Under the pieces are notes generated by a model. That model saw nothing but the letters and a program-made list of their open reading frames with translations, was not told the origin of the DNA and did no database searches. A stretch of DNA of 64,000 nt from Morinoia aosen (Eukaryota; Arthropoda; Malacostraca; Amphipoda; Talitridae), in assembly GCA_030386875.1 (NCBI GenBank), contig CM059571.1:26716355-26780354 (forward strand). Reading direction: 5' to 3'. This document shows, piece by piece, positions 26,601-41,600 of this stretch (positions are counted from its first letter, which is position 1; each line of letters opens with the position of its first letter). Both the position numbers and the translations under genes were made by a program.

Positions 26601-29600
26601 GTGTGACGCATTCTCTGTTTTAAGGCAATTATTTTCCAACAACATAAATGCATGCATCTCATTAAAACCGTCATCCTGTTCATTAAGCAACCAACAAAGA
26701 GCAGCGTGAGGCGTCACCTTATTAAAGCAGTTCTCCATGTGCTTGACAGCCCGACGCGTTGCCACCTCGTGGCCGCAGGTGACGCAGTACACACCCTGGC
26801 CCTCCCCACCATCCTCCTCTATTTCCTCGTCTGCCTGAGGGTCGACGGCCAGCTGCAGCCCCCTCTCCACCACGCGCTCCAGCTCCTGCCCCTTGTGCTC
26901 CAGCAGCTGCAGCTCTGTGTGTGCCTGCATCTGCTGCTTCCTGATCTTCTCCAGCTTCTTGATATCCTGGGTCTCGGCGTAGCAGCGGCTCAGCTTCCAC
27001 TCTGATATGCGCTGCGGCAGAATCTGTACACAAATGTCACAATATATACATCCTCATCTACATCGAAAAGAATTCTTTAAATACATTCATACTCAAGTCT
27101 TCAACAAGCTCTGTTAGCATCAGTAATGCTGGTCCATGTTTTGAAGCAAAGTTCGCAAGATGATGAAGCTCCATCTGAAGCATAAGCAGCATATTATGCA
27201 GAAAAACTTACAAAATAACAATTTCCAACTTTGTAAATGATCAACTAAGACTAAATTAGTGCAGGAATTTTTCTTGAACGACACTCACGGCGAATATCCT
27301 GCTCTGAGCGAGATTCAGACCGCACTCGTCACAGCAGTACTTGCTGTGGGACCGGGCAGGATTTACACAACCGGGGCCCTGGCATTGATTTTTGGGGCCG
27401 AAGTGGCCTCCCACGCCACCGTCTTCCCCGTCACTGTCAGCGCAGGCCTCGTCAGCTTTGCGCTTACGACCACCTCCTCCAGCAGTACCCCCACCACGGC
27501 CGCCGGGTGTGGTTTTCTTCTTTTTTATCTTGGTTTTAGGTTTGGGAGCGGGCTGCTCCCAAACCTTGCAAGCAGGTTCCCACACGTCATCATCACTGCA
27601 GCGATCATTGCGGTCTTTGAGGACGGAGCGAGGCCGCTCGTCAGACTCGTCGCCGCTGGACTGCCACAGCGCGTCAGAGCGGGGCAGCTTTGCAGCCAAG
27701 CGCACGGGGGGTGCCGGTGGAGGAGGCCGCACGTCAAGCGGAGCCGCAGCTTCTGGCGGTTGAGATCGCTGGCCGGGTGTTGACGAGGCCTTCGCGCGCT
27801 GTGACAGTTCATACTATTGAAGAAAATTAAAATGAGAAATCCATGAGTGATATTTATGAATTGATGTCAAACATGATTTAACTGCTTTTAAAAAATGAAA
27901 AATTTAATGAACTTGTTTAGAGTGAAATGCAATGTGCATCATAAATCAACGCAGAAAAACGTGTGATCGTGTGCATTTCAGCGATGACTGTTAAACCTTT
28001 TCATAATCTACATATTTTAAAACACTAGGTAGTAGCGCTACAAATAATGTCATATGCATGATTATTGGTAACAAAATAGGGCAAAACTAAGAAAATAAAA
28101 AATACTTTTAGCATAATTCTGTCAGACAAAAAAATGCGCCAACTTTCGAAATTTCATTTTTTATTTTTCAACAGATTTGGGTTTTCTTAGGTGCAAGACA
28201 TCCTCTAAACTTTCAGTTGCTGTTCTGTTGTGGTGATAAGAGGTGCTATGTACGTAATAAACAATTCATGTCTCTTTCAAAGTGTAATAAAAAACGCTAA
28301 TTGGGCATAGCTCTATCTTAATGTCAACATTATTGGATGTAGATAGCTCAAAGTTCGAATTATTGTTTTTCATACACACATTCGCACTGGCGCTATTACA
28401 CAAGAAGCCTTGATTGGAATGTGAGTACGTTAAAGCGCCAACTTGTACTTGGAGCTATCCATGATCGAAATAAAAACACTCAGCTAATAAGATGTAATTT
28501 TTTACACCACATATTTTAAATTGAAACTTTTTATCTCGGATGGAAAAAACGTCAACTTGCGTTTATTATCATAAAACAACAAAAATAACCTTTACCTTAT
28601 CACCAACCAAATCAAAGGCTCATGACAATATGCATATTTCCAATAAAAAACATTCTAAAATGACCTAAATTACTTGCTAAATTCGGGTGAACTTAAAAAA
28701 GATATCCTCTGAAAAATCTTGTAAAATGGACTTGGCGCATTTTTGTCTGATCAACAGAATTGGTCTCAGCATTAAAGCGGCCCATAGACGGTCAATTTTA
28801 TTGTCGATATAATTGTCAATAAGGAATATTGAAAATTTAATTGATCGTCTGTGGGCTTGATTGGCGACCGTCAAATAATTGACTTAGTGAGCAAAAACAA
28901 TTTGCACCAATATACTGAGTCAATGATATTGTCAATTAAATTGATCGTCTATGGGCGGCTTTCCATCACGGTACAGATAAAAAATCAATCATATTCAATT
29001 AGTTTCGTTTTCCTCTCAAATACTATGGTGACCTTGAGCGAGGTTCAATAAGAAAACTAAGAATCACGCTATTCAACCTAAGAGCATCACCATTTTACAA
29101 GACGTCTTTAGTGCAACCAGACAACAAAGCGGCAGACAGCACGCCCATTCATGGTTTCCTTTTTACGCAGGCAAGCCACTGGAATAGCCCAAAACAACAT
29201 TAACCTGGAGAGATGAAATCACCTCTCACACTCATTAAGACATTCAATAACTATGATACTTTACGTTTCTTAGTTAATTATTTCCTCAAATTCTATTCAT
29301 TTGAAAATAAATGACCCGAGCTATAATTGCAGGACATTTATAGATTGGTTAGAATGGAAGCTAATAGACAAGAACTTCAGCAAGAAAATTTTAGCTGCAC
29401 ATAAAAATTAAAAGGGTTAGATTAGATTAATCGTTAGTTTTAGCCTCCCTACCCAGCAACAAATTCGATCGAAAGAGAGGAAGGAGGAAGGCACCATTTA
29501 GTATGGAATTGAGGAAACGCGGAATCTATGCAGAAAGGCATAGAAACAGTAAGTTGTGAAAGAATATCATAAAACAAGACCAAAGTTGAAGAGGAAAGTA

Positions 29601-32600
29601 GTAGGTGCTGAAGAACAGGACAGCAGTGAACCGAAAAAAAGTGGTCCTTAACATTTCAAAAACATTTTATTTCAACAAAAAGGAAGGCCTACCAAACTCT
29701 TAGCTCGGGCCCTCACATTGTCAAAATTAAATGGAATTCTGCATTTCATCTTCCTATGTTTAACGGCACTACACGCATTCCCAGTACGTACCATGGCTGT
29801 CATACGACAAAATTGCAGCGTACTCCCTCCATTGTATGATGTTTAAAATGAAGTAATTCACAACACAAAACCACAATTCATATACATTATATATGATGAA
29901 AGTATATGAATGTAAATGATTCATATACAGAAACACACAAATAGAGATAAACAATTAGGTAAGGAAGGTGCCTGCCTTCAACACAACTATGCAACTTCCG
30001 AAGCATCGCTTGTTTCTACGCACTAAGAGCAACCCAATAGCGCTACGTGTAACACCAGAAAGAAAAAGAAAAAGGAACTAACCAGGTTGGAGCAGCGCTT
30101 ATTGACACAGAGTAACCGCTTGTCCCCGCTCTTGCACTGGGAGCATACGCCACAGTCTTGCGTCACTCGGCACGGGCTGCAGTGGCCACACTTGCTTCCA
30201 GAGGCCAACGCATCGCTCAAGTCCACGCTTAAATGTCTAACTAATAAACTATTCCCTGTACTTTTGTGATTAACATGGTTGTTACTTGTTTTAATATGTA
30301 CATTGTTTGATATCTTCGGTAATGACGCGATAGAGTTAGAGTGAACAGATTGAACTATGCTAGACTTATCGTTAATAGACTGTACAGAATCAGAATTAGA
30401 AGTCGAGGACTTTGGCCTTGATAAAGACTTCTCGAGTATACTGGTTATCTGTCCTCTTGATTCATCATTACTAATTACGTCTTTAACAGCCCCTCGGACA
30501 ACATCCTCATTGAAGGTTTTTGCAGATTCACTGTGTGTTGGTTTGGGTTTTTCAACTGCAATCGAGACAGGAACCTTAGAAACAGTACTTTTTACCGTCG
30601 CATTGCCGCCCGAAGATACCAGATCCACAGTATTCTTGAGAGCTGGAAAAAAGGAACATCTTTAGCTTTTGAGAACGACCGTAGTTATGCAAGTGCTGTA
30701 TAACGCACGGAACATAAAATACTTTCAAATTGTCCTGCTTCTCTAGCGATATGGCGTGTTATAAAAAAGTTACTACGGGAGAACTAGAGCTCCCTGCTCT
30801 GAACTAAATTATGCGGAGCTGGATGACCTCTTGGTATAAAGACAAAAGGATAAGGCCATGTAGTTCGTGCGTACGAAAAATTCAAGCCCCCGTAAGTATT
30901 ATTTAAGCATCCAAACAAAATGAAGAAATTGCAGTAACACACGCTACGCAATCTATCTGAGGTTGGGGAACAGAAGCAGACGACAAATTCAAAACGGTTA
31001 CGAAGATTTTCTTATGTCCCTAACTAAGAATTTCAGAACGAATTAGAAAATACGCGCATGTGCTGTTCTTTTGTCTGTCGTCCCAAAGGGAGACAGGAGA
31101 GGACGAGTAAAAATACTTAATCATAAAAAGAAAATGGATATAGGTACTTAAAAACAAAATATTTCACGGACGAGACGTTGGAAAGTATGATTATACAAAA
31201 ACACTCACCAGAATTAAATTCTTGCTTGTGTGGTTTGTCTTTACGCTTGGCTTCCTTATTCGGCTTCTCAGACTTCTCTTTATGTTTATCTTTATGTTTC
31301 TCTTTTTTCTTTACTTTAATTTCTTGGTCTAATTTGTTCTCTTTATGATTTTCTTTCGATTTCGAAACACTTTTAATCTCCACTGGTTTTTCTTTAACTT
31401 TGTCTTTAAGAATTTTCTTTTCTTTCCGATTTTCATCTTTTAATTTCTTATCTTTTGATTTGTGTTTCTCTTTAGAAGAATCGGAACATGACTTGTTCTC
31501 CCCAGCAGGTGCAGGCTTTTGCTTCTCGTGCCCCTCTTTGCTGGAAGGCACCTCCTTAGGTTTGACCTCCACATGCCGATCTTTGCGCACATCTTTAGCC
31601 TTCTCTTCTTTACCGCTCTTTTCCTTCTCTTCCTTCGCTCCTTTTTCTTCCTTGATACTTTTCTCCTTCTTAGAGTTACCAGCGAGCGGCTTGGTCTCAC
31701 CGGGTTTATTTGAGGGCGGCTTCACGGCAGATCCTTTACTCTCCTTCGGTTTATCTTCTTTTTTCTTCGTTTTCTCAGGGTCTTTGCCTATTTTATTGGG
31801 TTTTTCCGAGCTTTTACTCACGACTTTATTCGCTTTGTATCTTATTTTCAGACCAGGATTTTTATCACGGCACACCTGAAAATAAACAAATTATGATAAA
31901 TGAGAAATTTTCGCAGGGCAAATACAACATTTTCAGTCAAAATTCATTAATCCGAAGAACAGTGACTTCAACCGTTCACAACACAAAAACCCTTAGCTCT
32001 CACACAATCCACAAGAAACAAAAACAGGTGCCCCAACTTGTGTTGCACCCGATTCCAAACGATTTCTGTTAAAAACATTTACTTATATACAGGTGTTGGC
32101 ACCTAAGCCCAACAAAAATGGGCTCATGTATCAGCGTTATTGGCCACAATCTCAGAACAGGTCTCTCTGAAATTATTGGAGGATCGAATCGGTAACACTC
32201 CGTGTCAAGAGCACTGAAAGAAAAAATCCATTCTGATAGATGTCAAATCTGACACGAAATTATTGTTCCGGTTATTTTTATACTAGTTTAAAACTCCTCA
32301 GCCAAAAAAAAGTGATCCCAAGAGAGTGAACCAATTAGTATGGAGTGTAAAGAAAACGGGAAATCTATGCACAAGGGGCGTTTTCTCACCGAATACTCTG
32401 CGCACAGAAAGAGCAAGCTAAGAAGACTGGATAAAAAAATATCAAAATGAATTAGCAACGAAGACGTGAAAACTGAAAGAAATCAAGAGGGCACGAACGA
32501 CAGAAATTCATAAGCCTATCTATGGCTGAAGTAATCAAAAAGCAGTCCCTAGGTGAACTTACATTTCAAATCTTACTAATTTCGATTAGCAGAAATTGGG

Positions 32601-35600
32601 ACTGCTCTTTCCTCAGCGTAGTGAAGCCCTGAATGCTATTGCTGTGATGAAACAATCTAAGGAATAATATTATGAATGATTTATTTCTATCATAACGGAC
32701 TAGATTAGATAAATTAGTACACGCCTCCTTAATCGCAACAAAGCATTCTAACGAGAGAAATGATGAAGGCCCTATATATTACGGAGTTAAGGGAACGCAG
32801 AACTCATGTTCATAAATCAATACTACGCAAGATCTTCTGCGCATAGAAACAGGATGTTGAGAAGGAAGGCTATGAAACAAGATAAAAGTTGAAGAAGAAA
32901 AATTGAGGTGAAGAAGAAAAATTGAGGTTAAGAAAAAAAAAGGACATCAGTGATCAGGAAAAAGATGGCCCTAAACAAAGCAAAAAACCCTTCTTATTTC
33001 AACGAAAAGGCCTACTTAAGTCTCAGCTCGGGACCTCACATTTTTCCTCTTGGAGTACTAATTCCCATTCGTACAATAATCGTATTCCCGTGAGAGGTCC
33101 ATGACAAAGGAGCGATGACCTGTGGAATACATCGTCGACTACATATTGCGAGACCTCGATTACCTTTAAAAACATCGCAGTGCATACTAGGATCAAAAAG
33201 CACACCATAATGAAATGACAGGTCCTACAACTTCAGAAGAAAATTAGTTTTTGTAATTTTTTGTAACAGTAATTAATTGATGCGAACTTTAGTAAAGACA
33301 GTGCAATGTTCCATATGATGCAATTGGTCGAAATACATAGCTGGAGATGGTTTGTTTCCAAAATGGGATTCTATTGTCGTCTAGGCGAAAAATTGACGCA
33401 CTGTTGTACTAATAATTACCGTGGAATTATTCCGGGGGTTTAGAAAACTGTGACCAAGAAAAAAAATTGAATCACGATCCCACAAACAACACCACCACTC
33501 ATGTTGACGTCCCGAAATTTCAAAAATTACGTCGTTTATCTAAACATTCAAGAGTAAGAGAAAAATGCTCAAAACCAAAACACTAGCACAAACCTATCAT
33601 CCACCCGTACCAACGTCAAATGATAGCGATAAAAAAATAGAAGGGGCCGCTTTGGCATTCGTCGCTCACTATTTGCCATCATCGGGAATACGCGATATTT
33701 TAAGAAACAGCACGAAGTTAATTACAGCATGCACTACAACCGCATAAGGCTTGGCCGGCTTGAATGGACTAAACTGAGAGCTAAAGTTTAGACATAAAGC
33801 ACGAGTTATCTAAGCGTTTCCACAAGTATTTGGTAAGAAAGTATCAAAGCATTTTAGTAGCTTGAAATTACTAAAATTTTCTGAGCAAACGATTGATCAT
33901 AAATTAGTTTTAGCCTCCCTTACCACAACAAAGTTGTTGAATAAGAGGAAGGATGAAGACACCATTTAGTACGGAGTTAACAGAATGTGGAGTCTACGCA
34001 CAAGGGGTGTTCCTGCAAAGGACCTCGTGCGCATAGAAACAGTGAGTCAAGAATGAAGGTTACGAAACAAGATAAAAGCTCAAGAAGAAAGTCAGATGTG
34101 CTGAAAAACAGGACACCAATGAAACGAAAAAGATGGCCCTTAACGAAACAAAAAACCTTTTATTTCAACTAAAAAGAGGCCTACCTAACTCTCAGCTAAG
34201 TGTGAGCAAAAGATGATTTATTTAAAATAGCGTTTAACAATGCGATAGCGCAATACATACAAGGTCCTAAAACAGTGATTTACAGAAATTATTTTCCCCA
34301 CGAAAATATAGAAGACTAGAATTCACACGAAACAAGACACACAGTTTGTCATGAAATACTTCCTATAATTACAAACCAGCCACAGAGGGAAAGACATGAC
34401 GTACTTTGCAGAAGAACTTCTTAATGACCCTGGCATCTTCCTCAGTAACGTTGATGCAGTCTCCATGGTACCACTCCTCGCAGTTGTCACAGCCTCTGCA
34501 ACCAAAAAATTAGCCTTTAATTCATACCACTCGAACTCTCATTAAAACGTCTATCGTGTTATGGGGTTGGGGGACGTGCGCGGCACCATCGCTCAACCGT
34601 ACATATGGATCATACAGACCACGAACGTATTTGGCCCTTAAAATGAACAATGAAATCAAATAAGTTAGTTTGAGCCTCCTTTACTACAACTGAAGTGTTT
34701 CAAAGCGAGGAAATTAGATTTTAGTTTAAGCCGCCCTAACTGCAAGAAAGGTGTTCGAAAGACAAGAAGGCACCATTTAGTACGGAGTCAAGGGAACGTG
34801 GAATCTATGCACAAGACGCATAAAAACAGTAAACTGAGAAATAAATTTATGAAAACAGATAAAATTTGACGAAGAAAGTAGTACGCGCTGAAAAACAGGA
34901 AAGCAGTGAACCGAAAAAAGATGGTCCGTAAACATATTCAAAATCAACATAAGGCCTACCTAGCTCTCAACTCGAGAGCTCACCTATTCCCCTGGGAGGG
35001 TTAATTCCCACAGATACAATAGTTGTATCACCCTGAAGGGTTCCAAAGAGAGGAATGAAGAAGGCACCATTCAGTATGGAGTTAAAGGGAACGGAGATTC
35101 TACACACACGCTGTGTTCCCGCATAAGATCACCTGATCACAGAAAGAACAAGTCAACAAGTTTATGAAGCAAGACATAAGTTGAAAAAATAATAAGTGCC
35201 GAAAAAATGGACAGCAGTAAACAAAACAAAAAGTAACAAAACAGCCTTTTCTGTTTCAACAAGAAGAAGGCTTTCGTTACCCTCATATCGAGACCTCACA
35301 ATTTCCCCTTGGGAGCGCTAATTCTTATAGATACAATAGTTCTATCCCCTAGAAAGGAATGAACAGTAAGATTTGTGTCAGGAAAATTCATAAGATAACT
35401 CATGCGTCGTATGGGAAATAAGCAATTCGTATCTTTCATCATAAGTTTCTCTCTTGTGCTGCTCTAAATCATCAACTGATAGTTTTGACTAACTCATTAC
35501 TTGTTCCATCCAAACGTGAAATTGTGTGACCTAGCTTCTTCAAGCTTAAATTAACGTTACCAAAACACTTTCATAAATCGCCCCGTTGCTGCAGTTGACT

Positions 35601-38600
35601 TAGAACAGGAAAAGGACTCAAGGATTTGAATCGTTAACTTCGACTTTACCGGTTCCGTACAGGTAACTCAAGACAATAAGGGTGTAGTCAATATAATGAG
35701 AGGACACAACTGCTTCAGCTCAACTTGGCCTAGCTATATGAACAAAGAAAAAGGTGACCAACCTTCGGCGCTGGAAACACGCAGTATTGCAAACAAACTG
35801 GTACAAAAAACATCGGTTTGAATAATTGGAAAAGATGAGTAGAACCAACAGGTGCCACTTAATGAGTAACATAATGAATCATTTCAGTTTTCCCGCTACT
35901 ATAACAGTTTCCTGTTGAAAGCGCTCATTAACTTAGATCAGTAACCTTCTCGTGGATAAATAGTCAATCACTTTCGTTATAGTCTGGTCTTGATTAAACA
36001 AAGCGCTACAGCATCCATACACTAGTGTGACACCCGACTCCAATGAACCCACGTCAGTGATGAAGATTTATCAAAAGAACACATTTTGAAGCAAACGAGC
36101 ACGGCTTAACCAACTCGCACCCACCACGTTGAAAGGATAGAATAGCGTTCATTAAAACATGCCACACCCACTTGATGTCATCACACAAGTGAAGTACTAC
36201 GCAAGCTCTCAATATAAGGTGAGTGGATTGGCTGCATGTATCAGTGACGAGTGAGCACTGGGGTTAGGTAAAGACAGGCGAAAAATGGCCAGCATTTTCA
36301 TTTTTGCAGTGATCTACGCAGCGGTGAGTTTACTTTGTACGAATAGTTTTTCAGTTCTAATGTTCAGAGATTTGCTCTGCTCGTTCTGGCACTAGCAGGC
36401 AAATATTGACGATCGTCAGTTAATTACGGTTTGATATAAACGTGAATTGTCATGAACTTCCAGCGCGCAGTAATATGTAGTAATTGCGTACTATTGTTAA
36501 TGAATAAACTACGACAGGATACACATGTAATAAAGAATAGGTCAGAAAAATACATCACAAACACTCGACAGGATTACAGAGTACAATAACGTTAAGGTAA
36601 TGTTTTATTAGACAACGATGACAACATTTAAGCTTCATGAAAGTCAGCATTACCAACAGTTTCTTATAGGAAACACAGAACACGTCGATTCCAATACTTA
36701 TCTAGCAAAGCTTCTGTTCAAATTCATGGTCCACTTACTACTATTACGACGAACAAATAAAAATTTAAACTACCAATAAGCAATGAAAAATAAATTGACC
36801 AAAAATATTTTTACACAATAAATAATATTACACTTTGATAAATCGCATACAATGAGTAATAATACATCGAATTTCCTTCGTCTCCCGATATTTGTTTAAA
36901 TGTTCACGCCAGTTCACCAATACACCATGTGCCCAATCCGATGACAGGTCGCAGGCGGGCTATCAACCGCGGCCGAGTCGAGCTGTAGCCTCGACATTGC
37001 CGTGTCGTACTCTGACGGCAGGCAGCCCGCGGTGTCCTGCACCAGTCAGTGCCCGGACGGGGAGGACGGAGTGAGTGCGGCAGGGGCGTGAGACGTCAAT
37101 GGTAGGGTGAGACATGAGGCACGAAGTGAACGGGCGTTTCTTTGCAAGAATGAGCGCAGGCAGCTAAGAGGAACCCCTTTGAGACAATTTATTCCATCTT
37201 GCTTGGTGAGACGGTCAACGTACAGGGTTTCCAATAGGATGATGAAGGAGCAAAAATTAAATGTGTTACGGGAATAAGAATAATTAATAGACCAGAACGG
37301 GAGTTGAGGCGAACACGAGTAGCCGGAAAAATGCGAGAATTGCAGCCGCTAACAAATGCATTGTACGAAAAATACAATTCTATTTGCAAGCTGTTTTTTC
37401 AATGGCTGAAAACATAGACGAGATGGTCGGGAAAATAGGAAGCACCTCGCTACACAAATTTTGAATTAGCTCGGAACAAATAAAAACTTTTTGTAGTAAA
37501 ATTTGTAGGGATAAAAATGTTAAAGAAGTTACTAACTGGGTATGATAATTATCCTCATAATTATTCATTTCAATTGAGACTTCCAAGCCACAACAAAGGA
37601 ATCTCCAAAGAGCGAAGAGAGGGTATTATTTAGACTGGATTGTAAAAACGGGCTATCTATGCAAAAGGCGTGTTCCCACACAGGATACCCAGCACATAGA
37701 AACAGCAAGTTTAGAAGGAAGAAGAAAAGACATATGATATAAATAAGAAGGCATGAAAACTGAGAGAACCCAAGTAGACACTAAAGACATAGGTTTCAAA
37801 GGCCTACCTATAGCTGGTGTAACGCAACAGTATTCCCCCTGCCTCCGCGGGGCGCTAGCCATCATAGCATTGAATAGATGAACTCAACACCTAAACTATT
37901 GCCTATTCGACGTCCCCTGAGGGGTACAAACTTGGTAAGGAAACATTTCGATATTGATGTAGCTTGTTCTCAACAGTATTGTTCATGTCCATGCTAAATT
38001 AGAGAGAGAGCGTGTATGCTTCTAACCCATTCAATGGTCGGTTTTACTGGCCTGTTTTCAATGGCTGATACGTACCTTTAGAAACTCGCTTATTTGAGCA
38101 CTCTCCGGTTGACGACAGAAAGCGAAGCTTCCGTGAAATTTAAATCTCCTTAAAAAATTCAAAAAGGCAAAACAACACGCGTAATCTCTAAACCTTAAGC
38201 TCGACAAGTTTTCCTGCATTTTCCTCCCAGTTTACCATCACGGGAGTGGCATACAAACGTTTCTCCGAATTGGACAGCTACAACGCCATGGTACGTGTGA
38301 GCTACAGAGCAGGGGCTCCTCCGACATGTTCCCTGGTGCCACTGCAGTCCGGTGAGTGGAATGTTCTGCGCCTCAACACCACTCAGTGCAAGGCAGAGAT
38401 GGGGTGCCGCACAAAAATTGAGACGATATTTGAGGGCATTACACGGAATTATTTTAAAATATCAAGGACAAAAATTGACATTTGAACCTCGATTAAATTA
38501 TAACCTATTATTAGCCTTTCTAACTACAACAAAGGGGCTCCCCAAAGAAGGAGGATGGCACAGTATAATATTGAATTACGAGAGCAGAAAATCAATGCAC

Positions 38601-41600
38601 GAAGTGTGTCCCCCACACCCTCCGCATAGGAACAGAAAGATGAAAGGAAGTTTAGGAAACAAGAAAAAAATTGGAGATCGTCTATGGTGCAGATAAGAAG
38701 ACAGCAGTGAGCCGAAAAGTAATGGACCATAACAAACAAACAAAAATTTTACCTAAAGGAAAGGCCTACCAAACTTTCAGCCCGGGACTTAACCGTACCA
38801 CCTTCCCCTTCAAAGTGCTCTTTTCCATAAATGCAATAGCAGCTTTCCCCAGAGGTGACAATTTTTCAAAAACATTTACAATTTCAACGGCAAATCCCTT
38901 TTTCCCCCCGACACTTCAAATTCTAGTAGAGTAATTTTTTCGATGTCATTTCCAGATTTTCAAGGACGAGTGGCAATCCTAATCAGAGCACCCATCGCTT
39001 AAATTTCGTTTCATTCGAGTTAATGGATTTCTGACGGCTTTTCCTTTTTCCCAGCTTAGCTCATTGTAGAGTTCCAGTTTATGACTCCTGATAATTCTGT
39101 AGAAGTACTAGTTCACTAAAGGGTTACTCCAAGGATGAAAAACAATTCATGATTATAAATAAAACCGGGCGCAACGATAACTTCATTTTCGGAACTGAAA
39201 CACTTGAACAATGATTCTTTAAATATGTCCGCTAATGATGAGCTTTTTCCTGGAAAAAAGCATATAACCTTAAAAACTGACATTTCCCATTTAATCTCAG
39301 CAACATGTCTAATAAGTTTAATAATTATAAAAGACTATCAATCATACAGAGGAGGAACTTGCAGCGCTCTACGATAGCTGCGGGCAAGCAGATGAAAACA
39401 TAGCTTCTGCGGAAACGACACCAACCACAAGCACAGCAGCGCCAGTCGCAATACGCGAGCGCTGCTTGGAAGGCTTCAGTAAGGTGGGTGACTCCTGCTA
39501 CTTGGTCACGCCAACGGCCAGCAGCGCGCCGGCAGGCTGGCAAACCTGCGCCCAGTACGGAGGCACGGGAGCTGTCATCGAAACGGAAGACGAGCAAAAC
39601 CGTCTTGCAGGTCAGGAGGAGTCGTTCTCTCGTAGGCCTTGACTAACCATCACGAAAGATCTTTTTGCGAGTCAGGAGTGGTTATTCTCTTGCAGGTTTT
39701 ATCCAACAAGAAAAATGAGTCTTGTAGCTCACGAGTGGTGTTTTTTTGGGGTCTTGATTAGCCTGCAATATTGACCGTCTTGCAAGCCATGAGTGGTTAT
39801 TTTCTTGTAGATGTTACCTAGCGGGCGAGAACAAGGGTCTTGCATGTTCAGGAATGACTACAAACACTGTTTACGAATTGAGAATAACCAGCTCATGCAC
39901 ATGGCAATAATGCGAAAGAAATACTACCGAAGGTAAAGATTCGCTTGCTAACTCTAATTGGGAACTTCAAAGAAACAAAGCAATGTGTATTAATCACCAA
40001 AATAATACCGAAAATGTCAGGCTCTGACACTTAACGATTTCTTAGCAGTAACGCTCACGTAGTCGATGCACATTCTACACGAATCGTTTGCCAAACATAC
40101 ACAAGGGAACACGGCATGATCATGGATACTAGTTTTCATGCAAAAACATTCGGTACTTCTATCGTTTTCATTGAAAATTTCAAGTCTGTATAACGAACAC
40201 AATATTGATCACTTTTAACTGAAACCACTTTATTTACTCATCCTTATTTTCTGTTTAAAAATAGAGGCAAACATCCTGTGAAGTCAGATACCTTATCTGA
40301 TGATTCACTAATAGTACGTTCTGACCGCAACTCGATGATCCAAAATTGAGACCTCACTAATCATGCGTGATTCTTTGGATCATCTTATTAGTGAATATCA
40401 CCACGGACATGTTCTAGGTTATAAATGGATGCAAAATAACAATTGCTGACGTACATACTTTGGTTACTGAATAAGATTATTAGGTACATAGATAATTCGC
40501 GAGATCATTAGGTCACCTTTATTATTTTCAGCAGCAATCTTGTAATCTAGGCTCGTACTTTGTTCTGTTCCCAACATTCAGCCAATTCGAGTGAACTAAA
40601 GCACTCACAAGACGGCGCTATGTTCCACAGGCGTGCTGAGCACCAGAGTGTGGCTGGCGCTAACAGACGAAGAAGAAGAAGGTCGCTTCCAAGCTCCTGG
40701 CCTAAGCGACACTCGCTTCACCAGGTGACGGGCTATTAGTTCATTACTCAAAATCAATTTGAAATTATTGGGTAATTTCCTTAATATAGTCCGTCTTCAC
40801 GGGTTTTGTGACACAGGAAGGATCCACAATTTTAGCCAACTCGAATAATTTTTTTTGCGTGTGGTAGAACACACGATTTCTAATTTTTAACGTTATGCCC
40901 AGGGCAAAGAAAAATCTTGGCCATTAAATAAAATTGCAGAAAACAGTATTTAATTCAATAATGTGAAAGGTTTTACTTCATAACAAGCAGATTCTACAGA
41001 GGCGGTGGATATTTCACACAGATAAGAATAACTAAAGAACAAAACAGATACACAGTGAAATTGAGAAGAGGTGCATTACACTATGCACGAAACACTCATA
41101 TAACTTGAAAAATAAAAATACAAAAAAAATATATTTGGCACTTTTGAAAATTTAATTCAATTCAGGAGACTTTTAGCAAATGTAATGATTTCGGGATAGG
41201 AAGAACTCAAAGAGATATCCCTAAAATATAATTCTAAAGGAATCCCGGAGAAAGGCAATGGAAAAATCAAGTAGACAGAGCCGTAAGCATGACGATTAGA
41301 AATTAGTTAGAGCCTCCCTAACCACAACAAAGGTGTTCAAAAGAGAGGGAAGACGAAAGCACCATTAAGTATGGACTAACAAGAAAGCGGAATCTATGCG
41401 AAAGGTGCCTAGAAACAGTGAGTCGAAAAATGAGTTTATAAAATAAGATAAATGTTGAAGAAGTAGTTGGTGCTGAAAAACAGGATGGCACTGAACCGAG
41501 AAAAAGATGGTCCGTAACAAGACAAAAAAAACTTCTATTTTATGAAAAGGAAGGCTTACCTAACCTTTAACTCAGGAGCTCACGCATTTCCCCTGGGAGT

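Noticed and set aside
27259..27783. 174-codon plus-strand frame opposite CFP1 exon 5
   Set aside because: It is the shadow of a GC-rich coding exon whose minus-strand frame carries the conserved zinc motif.
31400..31879. 159-codon Phe/Ser-rich plus-strand frame
   Set aside because: Antisense of the Lys-rich CFP1 exon 3.
40300..40400. Inverted pair TTCACTAATA / TATTAGTGAA
   Set aside because: Only 10-bp arms without target duplication; could be chance in AT-rich DNA.
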